The translations under genes were made by a program, and so were the position numbers. A DNA stretch of 15,504 nt, taken from Deinococcus sp. GTDB lineage: Bacteria; Deinococcota; Deinococci; Deinococcales; Deinococcaceae. Shown piece by piece: positions 6,292 through 14,022 of the stretch. Location: assembly GCF_025362455.1 (NCBI RefSeq), contig NZ_JANYGJ010000233.1, positions 1 to 15,504 on the forward strand, written 5' to 3'. The notes below the pieces were generated by a model. It had not been told where the DNA came from, did not search any database, and saw only the letters and a list, made by a program, of their open reading frames with translations. Each line of letters opens with the position of its first letter. Position 1 is the first letter of the stretch.

Positions 6292-8456
6292 GTGCCGGTG
6301 ATGACCACGAGGAGCTGGGTCGCGGTTTTAGACGTCTCTTTCTGTCCGAAGGCAGCACCTATCACTGGCAAGCTAGACAGGAAGGGCGTGCCACGTGTTA
6401 CCGAAGTCTCGTTCGTGCCGAGCAGGCCGCTGAGCAGCAGGGTCTGGCCCGACTTGAAGGTCACGACGCTCTGAGCTTCACTGTTGCTGAAATCCAGCAA
6501 GCTGGGCAGCGTGCTGCCAGTAATCGGCGACTTGGGCTGGTTGATCTGGCCGCGAACCCGTATGGTGATGGAACCGTCGGGCGCCACCTGAGGATTGAAG
6601 AAGTCGAGGTTGATACCGTAGTCGATCTGCCTGGAAATATTGCCGCTCGACGAGGGAACGTTGATCTCCAGGCGTCCGCCGCTCTTGATGCTGGCCGCTG
6701 CGCCGTTCGAGGCGTTGAGGGCGAACGAGTTGCCGGTCAGCCCCAACGAACGCTGGCCGCTCTGCATAGAGATCGATCCGTCGTAGATGCGCTTGGTCTG
6801 GGTTTGCGTCTCCAGAGCGTTGAGGGTCGGTAACAGGTTGAAGCCGCCGACCAGGGCGCGGGTCGGGTCGAAGCTGGCGCTCAGACCTTTGGCGCCGGAG
6901 CTGACGTTGAAGCCGCCGAAACCGACCTTCCAGTCCAGACCCAGCGTGCGGGCCGCGTCCTGGGTGATTTCCTGAATGCGGACCTGCACATTGATCTGGG
7001 GCACCACCTGATCGAGACTGGGAATCAGGGTCGCCACCTGCTCGACCTGAAGGGCGGTGCCGCGCACGATCAACGTATTGGTGCGCTTGTCGGCGATGAT
7101 GGTCGCCACGTCGCCACTGGGCTTGGCCTGGGCCGTCGTTGCCGTGGGTGTAGTGGGGTTCTGAAGGGCCGGGTTGGGTGTGGTCAGCGTGGTCACGTTG
7201 CCGTTGGCGTCCACCGCGTTCACCGGGACGTTAGGCAGCGGCGCCGTGGTGGGCGAGGCCGTCAGGGCAGTCTGCAAGGTGTTGTCCAGCACGGCCTTGA
7301 GTTCTTCGGCGCTGGCATTTACGAGTTGAAAGACCTTCTGCTGGATGCCTGGGCCGTTCGTCACGGGCTGGTCGACCTGCTCCAGCAACGCCAGCGCCTC
7401 ATCGATCTGGTCGCTCGCGCCGTTGAGCACGAGCTGGCCGGTGGTGCCTACGGGCGTGATCTTGAGGCCCGGAAACTGGGCGCTCAGCAGCGTGGCGATG
7501 TCTTTCTGGTTGCCCTGCACGGCGTAGACCTGCTGCTTGCTGTCGGGGCTGGCGGTGAGCTGGGCGGGCCGGTCCACCTGGGCGAGCAGCGCCAGCGCGG
7601 TGTCGATGAGGATTTTCTGGCCGCTGAGGACCAGTTTGCCGGTCTTGCCCACGGCGGTCACGTTGATGCCGGGGAACTGGCTCTTGATGACCGCTTCGGC
7701 GTCGGCCTGCTCGCCTTTGACGGCGTAGATCTGCTGGATGACCGGGCTGGCCGGGGTCACCGTCTTGACCAGTTCGGGCGGCTGGGCGGCGACGATCTGG
7801 GTGACCAGCGCCTCGACTTCGCGGACTTCCTTGTTGGTGCCGCGCACGATCAGGCTGCTGGAGGTCGGCTCACCGACGATCTTGAGGGTGGGCGAGTCGA
7901 GCACAATATCGTCCCTGGTTGAAGAGGAGCTAGCGGCGTCAGAGCCGGATTTCTCAGTGATGACTTTCCTTGTACCGAAAGCGAGCTTAACCCGGTTTTC
8001 GACCAGCGCCGTGTCGAGCGTCCTGGGCAGGGCGATGATTTTCTGAATGGGGCTGCGGCCCACGCGCAGCACGTCCTGGTTGCCCAGGCGCACGACCTCG
8101 TAGTTCAGGCCGTAGACGTCCATCAGAAACGGCCAGACCTGGTTGAACGGCTTGCCCGCGAAATCGTAGGTCAGCATGCTGGTGCTGGCGTTGGTGGCCG
8201 GGCTGCCCGCCTCGGCGGCGGCGCCTGCACCGGCGGTGGACATGGTGTCCAGGGCCGGGTCGAGCACCAGCTCGTAGCCTGCCGACTTGGCCACGGCGGT
8301 CAGCAGGGCGGTCAGGTTGCCGCCATCACGGGTGATCCTGAAGGTCACGTTGGACTTCGACAGCCTGGCATCGGCGCTGGCGACAGCGGGAGAGGTTTGG
8401 GCACCGGCAGCGCCGAGGGCCAGCATCAGAAACAGGGACAGACTACGTTTTTTCAT
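6279..8456 (-). CDS. pilQ: Type IV pilus secretin PilQ
   Basis: A 725-residue outer-membrane secretin, the channel through which type IV pili extend and DNA enters in transformation. A Sec signal peptide (MKKR, hydrophobic 5-17, likely cleavage after GAAGA or GAQ) is followed by an STN/N0-like domain (about 35-135) and a series of ring-building N domains. Two of these are clear tandem copies about 68 residues apart (QQIYAVKG at 241-248, QQVYAVQG at 308-315), as expected for the long multi-N-domain secretins of the Thermus/Deinococcus lineage. The secretin domain covers about 486-725, with the signature SGQTLLLSGLL (669-679) and PFLSSLPVIGAAFG (691-704). The ATG at 8456 has AAGGTGA just upstream, overlapping the stop of the preceding gene 4 nt away; a TTG at 8474 is the alternative. 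Codon use dips in GC at residues about 150-185 and 684-712. Confidence 0.95.
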   Translation of the reverse strand: MKKRSLSLFLMLALGAAGAQTSPAVASADARLSKSNVTFRITRDGGNLTALLTAVAKSAGYELVLDPALDTMSTAGAGAAAEAGSPATNASTSMLTYDFAGKPFNQVWPFLMDVYGLNYEVVRLGNQDVLRVGRSPIQKIIALPRTLDTALVENRVKLAFGTRKVITEKSGSDAASSSSTRDDIVLDSPTLKIVGEPTSSSLIVRGTNKEVREVEALVTQIVAAQPPELVKTVTPASPVIQQIYAVKGEQADAEAVIKSQFPGINVTAVGKTGKLVLSGQKILIDTALALLAQVDRPAQLTASPDSKQQVYAVQGNQKDIATLLSAQFPGLKITPVGTTGQLVLNGASDQIDEALALLEQVDQPVTNGPGIQQKVFQLVNASAEELKAVLDNTLQTALTASPTTAPLPNVPVNAVDANGNVTTLTTPNPALQNPTTPTATTAQAKPSGDVATIIADKRTNTLIVRGTALQVEQVATLIPSLDQVVPQINVQVRIQEITQDAARTLGLDWKVGFGGFNVSSGAKGLSASFDPTRALVGGFNLLPTLNALETQTQTKRIYDGSISMQSGQRSLGLTGNSFALNASNGAAASIKSGGRLEINVPSSSGNISRQIDYGINLDFFNPQVAPDGSITIRVRGQINQPKSPITGSTLPSLLDFSNSEAQSVVTFKSGQTLLLSGLLGTNETSVTRGTPFLSSLPVIGAAFGQKETSKTATQLLVVITGTVVK

Positions 8457-8460
8457 TGGC

Positions 8461-9804
8461 TCACCTTTTTTCAAGTTGGAGGATTTTGGTGTTGGTGTCG
8501 AGGGCCAGCGTGACGCTGCTCGCGGTCACTTCGCGCACGGCAATGTTGGTGTCGGGGATGTTTTGGCCCACCGATACGACCACCAGACCTCTATCGGTCT
8601 TGAAGATGGCGGTGTTGAGCGGCCCCAGGACCACCGAGTCGAAGCTCAGGTTGCGCTCCTGCAAGTAGCGGTCCAGGGTGTTGAGAACGGTGCTGGGTGC
8701 GGGCGTAGAAGTCGCCGCGCCAGGGTTGCCGAGCTGGGTAATCACGCCCGGCTGGACGCTGCCCACCGCCGCGTTGGTGTCCGGCGTCACGGCCACCGAA
8801 GCGGCGCTGCTGGTGCTGGGCGCCGGGGTGTTGGCGGCGGCGCTCACGCCCACCGGGGCGCTGGTGCTGGCCCTGGCGCGGGCAACCGCCTGCGCGGCGG
8901 CGATGTCGGCGGCGCGTTTGGCCTGCTGGGCGGCCAGCAGATCGGCCTTGGCCTTGGCGATGGTGGCTTTGGTCGCCTCGGCTTTCTGGGCCGCTGCCAG
9001 TTTGTCGGCGGCGGCTTTCTGCTCGGCCTCGGCCCGTTTGGCGTCGGCCTGGGCGATCTGCTGGGCTTTGGCCTGCTCGGCCAGCGCCTGCTTCTGGTCC
9101 AGGGCCGCCTGGGCGCCGCTGTTGATGCTGGGCGCGGGCAGGATGCCGCCCAGTCGCGGGCCGCCGGAGGGTGCGCTGACCTCGGCCACCGGAATCGGGG
9201 TGCTGGGGATCACGCCACCGGTCCGCACCTGGGGCGTGAAGGCGACGCTGGGGCCGCTGCGAACCTGCTGCTGGGGCGCCCTGGCGCTGGCGGGCACCGG
9301 CGCGGGGTTGCTGTTGGCGTCGCCCACCACTTTCAGCGGACTGAAGGGGTTGACCACCGGCACGGCGGCCAGCGGGGTCGCCGGGTTGATGCCCGCCGGG
9401 GGACGCTGCACCTCGGCGTCGGTTTCCGTGACGATGGTGGCGGCTGTGCCGGGCTTGGCGCCGGGCTTGCTGGCCGCGTTACTCAGCGGCGGAATAGTCA
9501 GCACGGTGGTGGGCCGGGCCGGGGTGACCGTACCAGCGGCGCTTGGCTTGCCCGCGCTCGCCGCCGGGGGCTTGACCTGGGCTGAGGGACTGACAGGTGC
9601 CGTGGTGCCGGGTTTAACGGTGCTGGGTTTGGTGGCGCTGGGTTTGGGAGCTGTCGGCGTCAGCGGGGCCGTGACCGGCGGCGCGACGGTCTGGCCACTG
9701 GTGGTGCGGTTGTTCCAGGTGTACCAGCCGCCGACCAGGGCGACGAGCACCAGCGCGGCCAGCAAAAGACGCATCTCGGAGGAGAGTTTCAGGGGCGCCT
9801 TCAC
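8461..9804 (-). CDS. PilP/PilW-like type IV pilus alignment protein
   Basis: A 447-residue inner-membrane protein in the position of pilP (Proteobacteria) or pilW (Thermus), between pilO and pilQ. A single N-terminal membrane helix (12-29) is followed by a Pro/Thr/Ala-rich linker (40-125), a segment with NPFSPL (152-157) resembling the 'DPF' motif of PilP, an Ala/Lys/Gln-rich, charged helical stretch without prolines (231-312) likely to form a coiled coil, another low-complexity linker, and a compact C-terminal beta domain (about 373-447) like the PilP/GspC domain that contacts the secretin. Its probable role is to link PilN/PilO to PilQ across the periplasm. The GTG start at 9804 overlaps the pilO stop by 4 bp (GTGA). 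Sequence alone does not settle whether PilP or PilW is the better name, so no symbol is given. Confidence 0.85.
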   Translation of the reverse strand: MKAPLKLSSEMRLLLAALVLVALVGGWYTWNNRTTSGQTVAPPVTAPLTPTAPKPSATKPSTVKPGTTAPVSPSAQVKPPAASAGKPSAAGTVTPARPTTVLTIPPLSNAASKPGAKPGTAATIVTETDAEVQRPPAGINPATPLAAVPVVNPFSPLKVVGDANSNPAPVPASARAPQQQVRSGPSVAFTPQVRTGGVIPSTPIPVAEVSAPSGGPRLGGILPAPSINSGAQAALDQKQALAEQAKAQQIAQADAKRAEAEQKAAADKLAAAQKAEATKATIAKAKADLLAAQQAKRAADIAAAQAVARARASTSAPVGVSAAANTPAPSTSSAASVAVTPDTNAAVGSVQPGVITQLGNPGAATSTPAPSTVLNTLDRYLQERNLSFDSVVLGPLNTAIFKTDRGLVVVSVGQNIPDTNIAVREVTASSVTLALDTNTKILQLEKR

Positions 9805-10517
9805 GAATTGCCTCCACGGGGCGCTGCCGGAGCTGCCGGAGCTGCTGGAGCTGCCGGGGCCGAGCCGGGGGCGGCAGGGGCCGAGCCGGGCGCTGCCGGT
9901 GCCCCGCCGGGAACGGGCGTATTTCCCGTTCCCGGCTGGACCTTGGCCGGATCGAAGGTGTAGACGGTCATGCCCAGAACGCTGTTGAGGTCAGGATCGA
10001 CCTCGTTGGGGGCGGGCAGGGTCATGCTCAGGTTGTTGAGTTTGGAAAACCGGCTCATGGTCTCCACCGAGCGCACGGTGCGGAACATCGGCGCGAACTT
10101 GCCCTTGAGATTGATGCTGAGAATGGTGGCCTGCACGCCTGCTGGCAACACCACGGTGGCGTCGGTGCTGGGCGCCGAGGTGATGCCCTCCAGGCTGCCT
10201 CCGGAGGACGCCACGCTGTCGCGCAGGTCGCTGATGACTTGGCCCATCTTGAGGGTGCTGGGCAGCGCCTTGACGAAGACCAGTTGCTCGGCTTCGAGCT
10301 TCTTGACATCAGCGCGCAGGGCGGGCAACTTGCTCTGCTGGTCTTGCAGTCTGGCCAGTTCGGTGGTGCTGGTATCAAGCCGACTCTGCACGTCTTGGAT
10401 GTTGAGCTGCCTGGCCTGAAAGCGCAGGAAGTACCAGGCCACCACGCTGAGCACGCAGACGGCCAGCACGATCAAGAAGATGTCGCGGGGTTTGAGGACA
10501 GGGGCAGTCGCGTTCAC
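9801..10517 (-). CDS. pilO: Type IV pilus inner-membrane alignment protein PilO
   Basis: A 238-residue bitopic protein: short cytoplasmic N-terminus, one membrane helix (about 12-31), a coiled-coil stretch (about 36-78) and a periplasmic ferredoxin-like domain (about 85-190) with the conserved feature of many hydrophobic beta strands. PilO pairs with PilN and helps align the inner-membrane motor complex with the secretin. The C-terminus (about 200-233) is a Pro/Ala low-complexity tail made of APAAPGS and AAP repeats, which are also repeats in the DNA. The GTG start at 10517 overlaps the pilN stop by 4 bp (GTGA), and the stop overlaps the next start in the same way, indicating translational coupling. 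Confidence 0.93.
   Translation of the reverse strand: MNATAPVLKPRDIFLIVLAVCVLSVVAWYFLRFQARQLNIQDVQSRLDTSTTELARLQDQQSKLPALRADVKKLEAEQLVFVKALPSTLKMGQVISDLRDSVASSGGSLEGITSAPSTDATVVLPAGVQATILSINLKGKFAPMFRTVRSVETMSRFSKLNNLSMTLPAPNEVDPDLNSVLGMTVYTFDPAKVQPGTGNTPVPGGAPAAPGSAPAAPGSAPAAPAAPAAPAAPRGGNS
9823..9900 (-). repeat. Short tandem repeats encoding the PilO tail
   Basis: Four 9-bp units related to GCTGCCGGA (plus strand, 9823-9858) adjoin two 21-bp units beginning GCCGAGCCGGG (9859 and 9880). They encode AAP and APAAPGS repeats. All unit lengths are multiples of three, so copy-number change would lengthen or shorten the tail in frame. Confidence 0.8.
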
Positions 10518-11170
10518 TGTTTCACCCCATTGGCAGGAGTCGCGCCGGGCGTTGTGCCGGGGGTGGTCGCGCTGGCCGACACGCTGTCGAGCTGGCCGAC
10601 GGTGGCGCTGAAGGTGTAGTTGTTGGCGGCGGCGTTGCGCTGGGTGCTCTTGAAGTTCACGCCGTAGTTGTCCTGGGTGTAGGCGTTCAGAAAGCCGACC
10701 AGCGCGGTGCTGCTGACGGCGCTGCCGGTCAGGTCGAATTCCTTGCTGGCTGGCTTGCCGTCATACGGCGCAGGCGCACTCGGATTGGGCACGAAGGGGT
10801 GCATGGTGAGCTGGTTCAGGGCCACGCCGCCGCCGCTGGGCAGTTGCCCGACGAACTTGGCCAGGTCGGTGGACCAGTAGCCGTTCTTGGTGGAACTCAG
10901 GTTGCGGGCGGTCTGGGCCACGGCGTTGAGGTTGTTCTGGCGGGTGGTCAGGTCACGGTATTCAGGGGCCACCGACTGTTGCAGGGCGCTGATCTGGCCG
11001 GTCTGGTCGTCCAACCGTTTTTGCAGGTTGCCGATGGTCGTGGCCACCACGATTTCGGGAATGGCGATGGCCAGCAAGGTGACCACGCCCGCCGCCACGC
11101 CCGCGTACAGCCAGACGTTGGGCTCGCTGCGCTTGCGGTACTGCTGGGGTAGAAGATTGATCTCAACCAC
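10514..11170 (-). CDS. pilN: Type IV pilus assembly protein PilN
   Basis: A 218-residue protein that starts MVEINLLPQQYRKR, the conserved cytoplasmic INLLP motif that in the PilN family docks into a groove of PilM. One membrane helix follows (about 20-43), then a coiled coil (about 46-100) and a periplasmic domain (about 105-205) that would pair with PilO. The GTG start at 11170 overlaps the pilM stop by 8 bp. With pilM and pilO on either side the assignment is secure. Confidence 0.94.
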   Translation of the reverse strand: MVEINLLPQQYRKRSEPNVWLYAGVAAGVVTLLAIAIPEIVVATTIGNLQKRLDDQTGQISALQQSVAPEYRDLTTRQNNLNAVAQTARNLSSTKNGYWSTDLAKFVGQLPSGGGVALNQLTMHPFVPNPSAPAPYDGKPASKEFDLTGSAVSSTALVGFLNAYTQDNYGVNFKSTQRNAAANNYTFSATVGQLDSVSASATTPGTTPGATPANGVKQ

Positions 11171-12341
11171 GGGCGTTCACCCCCCGGAGGGCCAGGCCCA
11201 GCGGCACGGTGAATTCCGGCGCGTTGGTCTGGAGGTAGCCGGTATCGACGTTGGCCTGGTCGGTCTGGACGGTCAGCCAGGGGCTGGCGACCTCGACCCG
11301 GAAGCCCAGCGCGTCGCTGATGGCGGCGGCCAGGCCGCGCAGCTTGGCGCCGCCGCCTGCCAGGAAGGTCCGGTCGATGACGATATCGCCGGACTGGACG
11401 CGGTAGAACTCCAGCGAGCGCCGGACTTCGGTAATCAGTTCGCCGAGCACCGGGCGCACCACCTCAAAGACGCGGGCCGGGCTGTACTGCTCCCTGGACG
11501 CATCGAAATTCAGCAGGTCTTCCTCGTCCTCGGTGGGGGTGGTGGCGGTGGCGTAGCCGACCTTGACCTCTTCTGCCGAGGCGAAATCCAGATCGAAGGC
11601 TTTTTGCAGCGCGGTGGTGAAATCGTCGGCGGAGACGTTGATGTTGCGGGCCATCAAGACCCTGTCGCCGCGCACCAGGCTGATGACGCTGCTGGACGCC
11701 CCGATTTCCATCACCAGCGCGACCTCGCCGCCCTCGGTGTAGTTGGTGCCGGTCAGGGTGCTCTTGTTCAGGTGCTCACCCAGCAGGTTGCCGCGCAGCG
11801 CCCGCAACGTCGCAAAGGACTTGAGGTCGATGATGACCGGCTCCAGACCCGCCAGCCTGAGCACCTCGACCTGCCGGGCGATGGCCTCGCTGGGCGCGGC
11901 GGCGATCACCACCTCCATCTGCGATTCCTCGCCGATCTGGGACATGTCGTCGAGCACGTCGAAATCGAGGCTCACCTCGTCGATGGGGTAGGGAATGTAG
12001 CGCTCGGCTTCCCATTTGATGGCTTCCTGCAACTCCTTGTGCTCCATTCTGGGCACCATGATGTTGCGGGTCACCGCTTGCTGGTTAGGCACGGCGGTCA
12101 CGGCGTACTTGGTGGTGATGCGGTGCTGCGCGAGCAGGCGCTTAAGCTCGGTGGCGACGGCCTGCGGCTCGACGACCATGCCGTCGCGCATGCTGCCGAT
12201 CGGCGTGGGGGTCATCACGGCGTGCAGCAAGACGGGCGGTGAGCCGGGTTTCAGGGCCACCACCTTGATGGCGCTGGTGCCGATCTCGACTCCAATGGCC
12301 ACCGGCTTGGGGTTTATCAGGCGTTGTAGAAAACTCGACAT
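11163..12341 (-). CDS. pilM: Type IV pilus assembly protein PilM (actin-like ATPase)
   Basis: A 392-residue cytoplasmic protein of the FtsA/actin fold. The phosphate-1 motif is AIGVEIGTSAIKVV (15-28), phosphate-2 is VMEIGASSS (210-218), and the adenosine motif is FLAGGGAKLRGL (326-337). WEAERYIPYPIDEVSLDF (110-127) is a conserved PilM stretch. PilM binds ATP and the PilN N-terminus and forms a cytoplasmic ring of the type IV pilus machine. The acidic insert EDEEDLLNFD (271-280) may be a flexible loop. The ATG at 12341 has GGAGG 4 nt upstream and a TAAAAT -10 box beyond that, so this is the first gene of the operon pilM-N-O-P/W-Q. Confidence 0.96.
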   Translation of the reverse strand: MSSFLQRLINPKPVAIGVEIGTSAIKVVALKPGSPPVLLHAVMTPTPIGSMRDGMVVEPQAVATELKRLLAQHRITTKYAVTAVPNQQAVTRNIMVPRMEHKELQEAIKWEAERYIPYPIDEVSLDFDVLDDMSQIGEESQMEVVIAAAPSEAIARQVEVLRLAGLEPVIIDLKSFATLRALRGNLLGEHLNKSTLTGTNYTEGGEVALVMEIGASSSVISLVRGDRVLMARNINVSADDFTTALQKAFDLDFASAEEVKVGYATATTPTEDEEDLLNFDASREQYSPARVFEVVRPVLGELITEVRRSLEFYRVQSGDIVIDRTFLAGGGAKLRGLAAAISDALGFRVEVASPWLTVQTDQANVDTGYLQTNAPEFTVPLGLALRGVNARG

Positions 12342-12345
12342 TCTG

Positions 12346-12350
12346 CCTCC
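12346..12350 (-). promoter_or_regulatory. Strong Shine-Dalgarno sequence of pilM
   Basis: GGAGG on the minus strand lies 4 nt before the pilM ATG, in a leader of about 20 nt. It contrasts with the SD-less starts of aroC and the cobalamin adenosyltransferase. Confidence 0.75.
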
Positions 12351-12365
12351 AGGAGTCTCGCGGTG

Positions 12366-12371
12366 ATTTTA
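12366..12371 (-). promoter_or_regulatory. -10 box (TAAAAT) of the pil operon
   Basis: TAAAAT is close to the consensus TATAAT and lies 24 nt before the pilM ATG, with a good ribosome site between. The -35 region has no clear TTGACA and is occupied by a 23-bp dyad, suggesting regulated use. Confidence 0.6.
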
Positions 12372-12375
12372 CCAG

Positions 12376-12398
12376 TTCCTCATGAAATTCATGTGGAA
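12376..12398. promoter_or_regulatory. 23-bp dyad (candidate operator) in the pil promoter
   Basis: The arms TTCCTCATGAA (12376-12386) and TTCATGTGGAA (12388-12398) are inverted repeats matching at 10 of 11 positions around a single A at 12387; the inner 13 bp are perfect. The dyad starts 4 bp upstream of the -10 box and covers the spacer and -35 region, a common place for a dimeric repressor or activator. It does not match the DdrO/RDRM palindrome as I know it. Confidence 0.6.
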
Positions 12399-12523
12399 GC
12401 GGCCACTCCTGCGTCTACGGGGAACCAACGTGAAGGGAGTTGCATGGCCCGCTCATCAGACCACCTGGGCGCTTTCAGTTTTCTGACAGCCCTGCGAAAT
12501 GAGCCGACGTCGTGTGGGCCAAC

Positions 12524-12563
12524 AAAAAACTGTGCGTCCCCGTAAAAGCACGGTGAGGCACAG
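12524..12563 (-). terminator. Rho-independent terminator of the SDR gene
   Basis: On the minus strand CTGTGC (12563-12558) pairs with GCACAG (12535-12530), with inner pairing of CCGT with ACGG around a GCTTTT loop and two single mismatches. The stem is followed at once by TTTTTT (12529-12524). It starts 44 bp after the SDR stop and separates that gene from the pil promoter. The remaining bases 12399-12523 show nothing else I can support. Confidence 0.75.
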
Positions 12564-12607
12564 CGCGAGCTGATGAAGCCTTTAGAAACTGGGGGGCGTG
12601 GGGGTAC

Positions 12608-13342
12608 TCAGCTTCCCTTGGGCCGTGAGGGCCGCACCTCGACCTTGCTGGGCAGCGTCCGGGCAGGCATCTTCAGCAGATCCACCACAATCTGGGCCAG
12701 GTCTTCGGGCTGAATCTTCCAGGCGTCGGCCTCGCTGGGCGTGTGATTATTGAAGTGGGTCGCCACCGAGCCGGGCATGATCTGCGTGACCTTGATGCCC
12801 AGTGGGCGCAGATCGAGCATCATCACCTCGGACAGACCGTTGAGGCCGAATTTGGAGGCGTTGTAGGCTCCGGCGCCCGCGAAGGGGTTCTTGCCCGCCA
12901 GGCTCGACATGGTAAAGATGTAGCCCTGGGCTTTCTGGAGGTGCGCCACGCTGGCCTTGACGCTGTAGAACACCCCGGTCAGGTTGGTGTCGATGACGGC
13001 CAGCCAGTCCTCGGCGCTCAGCTCCTGAATGGGGGCGAATTTGCCCACGCCCGCGTTGGCGACCAGCACGTCCAGGCCGCCATAGGCCGCGACGTGGCCC
13101 GCCACCGCCTCTTCGACCGACTTCAGCTCGCGCACGTCGCAGGCCACGCCCCTGGCGCTGCTGCCGAGTTCCTTGGCCGCCGCGTCCACTTCCGCTGCGC
13201 TCCGGCTGGTGATGGTCACGCGGTAACCCTCGGCGATCAGGGCGCGGGCCGTTTCCAGGCCGATGCCTTTGCTGCCGCCGGTAATCAGGGCGCTTTTGTC
13301 TGCGCCTATCTGGCTGTGGGTGCCGATTTGATTCTGAGTCAT
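12608..13342 (-). CDS. Short-chain dehydrogenase/reductase (SDR family, classical type)
   Basis: A 244-residue classical SDR. The cofactor-binding TGGSKGIG is at 21-28, the Asp of the CDV motif at 69, NAGV at 96-99, N120, the catalytic serine in the MSS motif (146-147), and YNASK with Y160 and K164. A PG motif (190-191) follows. TSRSAAEV after strand 2 (basic R47) suggests NADP(H) preference. Relatives are often annotated as 3-oxoacyl-ACP reductase-like, but the substrate cannot be read from the sequence and the C-terminus (PSKVEVRPSRPKG) gives no further clue. The ATG at 13342 has AAGGTG 6 nt upstream; a GTG at 13351 would add three residues. It lies 54 bp downstream of the cobalamin adenosyltransferase and may be cotranscribed with it. 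Confidence 0.9.
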   Translation of the reverse strand: MTQNQIGTHSQIGADKSALITGGSKGIGLETARALIAEGYRVTITSRSAAEVDAAAKELGSSARGVACDVRELKSVEEAVAGHVAAYGGLDVLVANAGVGKFAPIQELSAEDWLAVIDTNLTGVFYSVKASVAHLQKAQGYIFTMSSLAGKNPFAGAGAYNASKFGLNGLSEVMMLDLRPLGIKVTQIMPGSVATHFNNHTPSEADAWKIQPEDLAQIVVDLLKMPARTLPSKVEVRPSRPKGS

Positions 13343-13349
13343 GTCTGGC

Positions 13350-13355
13350 ACCTTA
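13350..13355 (-). promoter_or_regulatory. AAGGTG ribosome site or TAAGGT -10 box of the SDR gene
   Basis: The same bases read as TAAGGT (a TANNNT box 7 nt before the ATG at 13342, suiting a leaderless promoter) or as AAGGTG (Shine-Dalgarno, 6 nt before the ATG, suiting cotranscription). The sequence alone does not decide. Confidence 0.35.
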
Positions 13356-13396
13356 ACACGCCGCTCCGGCAGGGTCTGTCCGGATGAATGCCGCCT

Positions 13397-14008
13397 TCAG
13401 GAGCTGGCCCCGCTGGGGCCTTCGGTTTCCGCCCTGGGGCGCCGGGGTTTGACTTTCCAGGCTTCCTCGCTCAGTCCGGCGCGGGCGTTGACGGCGCGGG
13501 CCATCACGAACAGCAGGTCCGAGAGCCGGTTGAGGTAGATATGGGTCTGCGGATTGGCCGCCTCGGTATCAAGGAGGCGCAGCACGTCGCGCTCGGCCCG
13601 GCGAGCCACGCTGCGGGCCAGGTGCAGGCTGGCGCCGACGGGCGTGCCGCTGGGGTGAATGAAGTGCCGCAGCGGCTCCACGCTCTCCTGGTAGCGGTCG
13701 ATCACACTTTCCAGGTAGGTGGCGTCGCCCTCGTCGAGCCGGGCGATGTTGTTGGCATACGGGCTGCCCTGCCGGGTCGCCAGGTCGGCGCCCAGGTCGA
13801 ACAGCGCGTTCTGGAGGTATTCCAGGTCGGTCTCTATGTCGGCCTGCGGCGCGTGCGAGCGGGCGTTGTAGGCGCGGGCCAGGCCCAGCAGGCTGTTGAG
13901 TTCGTCCACGGTGCCGTACGCCTCGACGCGGGGATGGGTCTTGCTCACGCGGTCTGTGCCGTAAAGCCCGGTCTGGCCGCCGTCTCCGGTGCGGGTGTAG
14001 AGTTTCAT
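13397..14008 (-). CDS. Cob(I)alamin adenosyltransferase, PduO type
   Basis: A 203-residue ATP:corrinoid adenosyltransferase of the PduO family, which converts cob(I)alamin and ATP to adenosylcobalamin, usually as a trimer. The ATP loop TRTGDGGQTGLYG is at 5-17, VDELNS at 34-39, HPSGTPVGASLHLARS at 118-133, RRAER at 136-140 with the conserved arginines, and YLNRLSDLLFVMAR at 158-171. A basic and then flexible C-terminal tail (186-203) is extra. The ATG at 14008 has no Shine-Dalgarno sequence but a TAAACT box 6 nt upstream, so the message is probably leaderless. That also rules out a cobalamin riboswitch in its leader. No B12-dependent enzyme or other cobalamin gene is in the window. Confidence 0.94.
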   Translation of the reverse strand: MKLYTRTGDGGQTGLYGTDRVSKTHPRVEAYGTVDELNSLLGLARAYNARSHAPQADIETDLEYLQNALFDLGADLATRQGSPYANNIARLDEGDATYLESVIDRYQESVEPLRHFIHPSGTPVGASLHLARSVARRAERDVLRLLDTEAANPQTHIYLNRLSDLLFVMARAVNARAGLSEEAWKVKPRRPRAETEGPSGASS

Positions 14009-14014
14009 GGCCTC

Positions 14015-14020
14015 AGTTTA
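14015..14020 (-). promoter_or_regulatory. Leaderless -10 box (TAAACT) of the cobalamin adenosyltransferase gene
   Basis: TAAACT fits TANNNT and ends 6 nt before the ATG at 14008, the same spacing as at aroC, with no ribosome-binding sequence between. Two 14-bp direct repeats lie just upstream in the -35 region. Confidence 0.6.
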
Positions 14021-14022
14021 GG

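Noticed and set aside
8287..9988. Long plus-strand open frames opposite pilQ, the pilP/W-like gene and pilO
   Set aside because: Gly/Ala/Leu-rich shadow translations caused by high GC; the minus-strand genes have clear motifs and operon overlaps.
10887..12242. Long plus-strand open frame antisense to pilM and pilN
   Set aside because: It mirrors strongly supported minus-strand genes and has biased composition typical of GC-rich antisense frames, with no recognisable domain or ribosome site.
12444..12545. Possible small plus-strand peptide (33 codons) with AGGGAG upstream
   Set aside because: It overlaps the terminator of the SDR gene, has no coding signature, and the purine-rich sequence alone is weak support.
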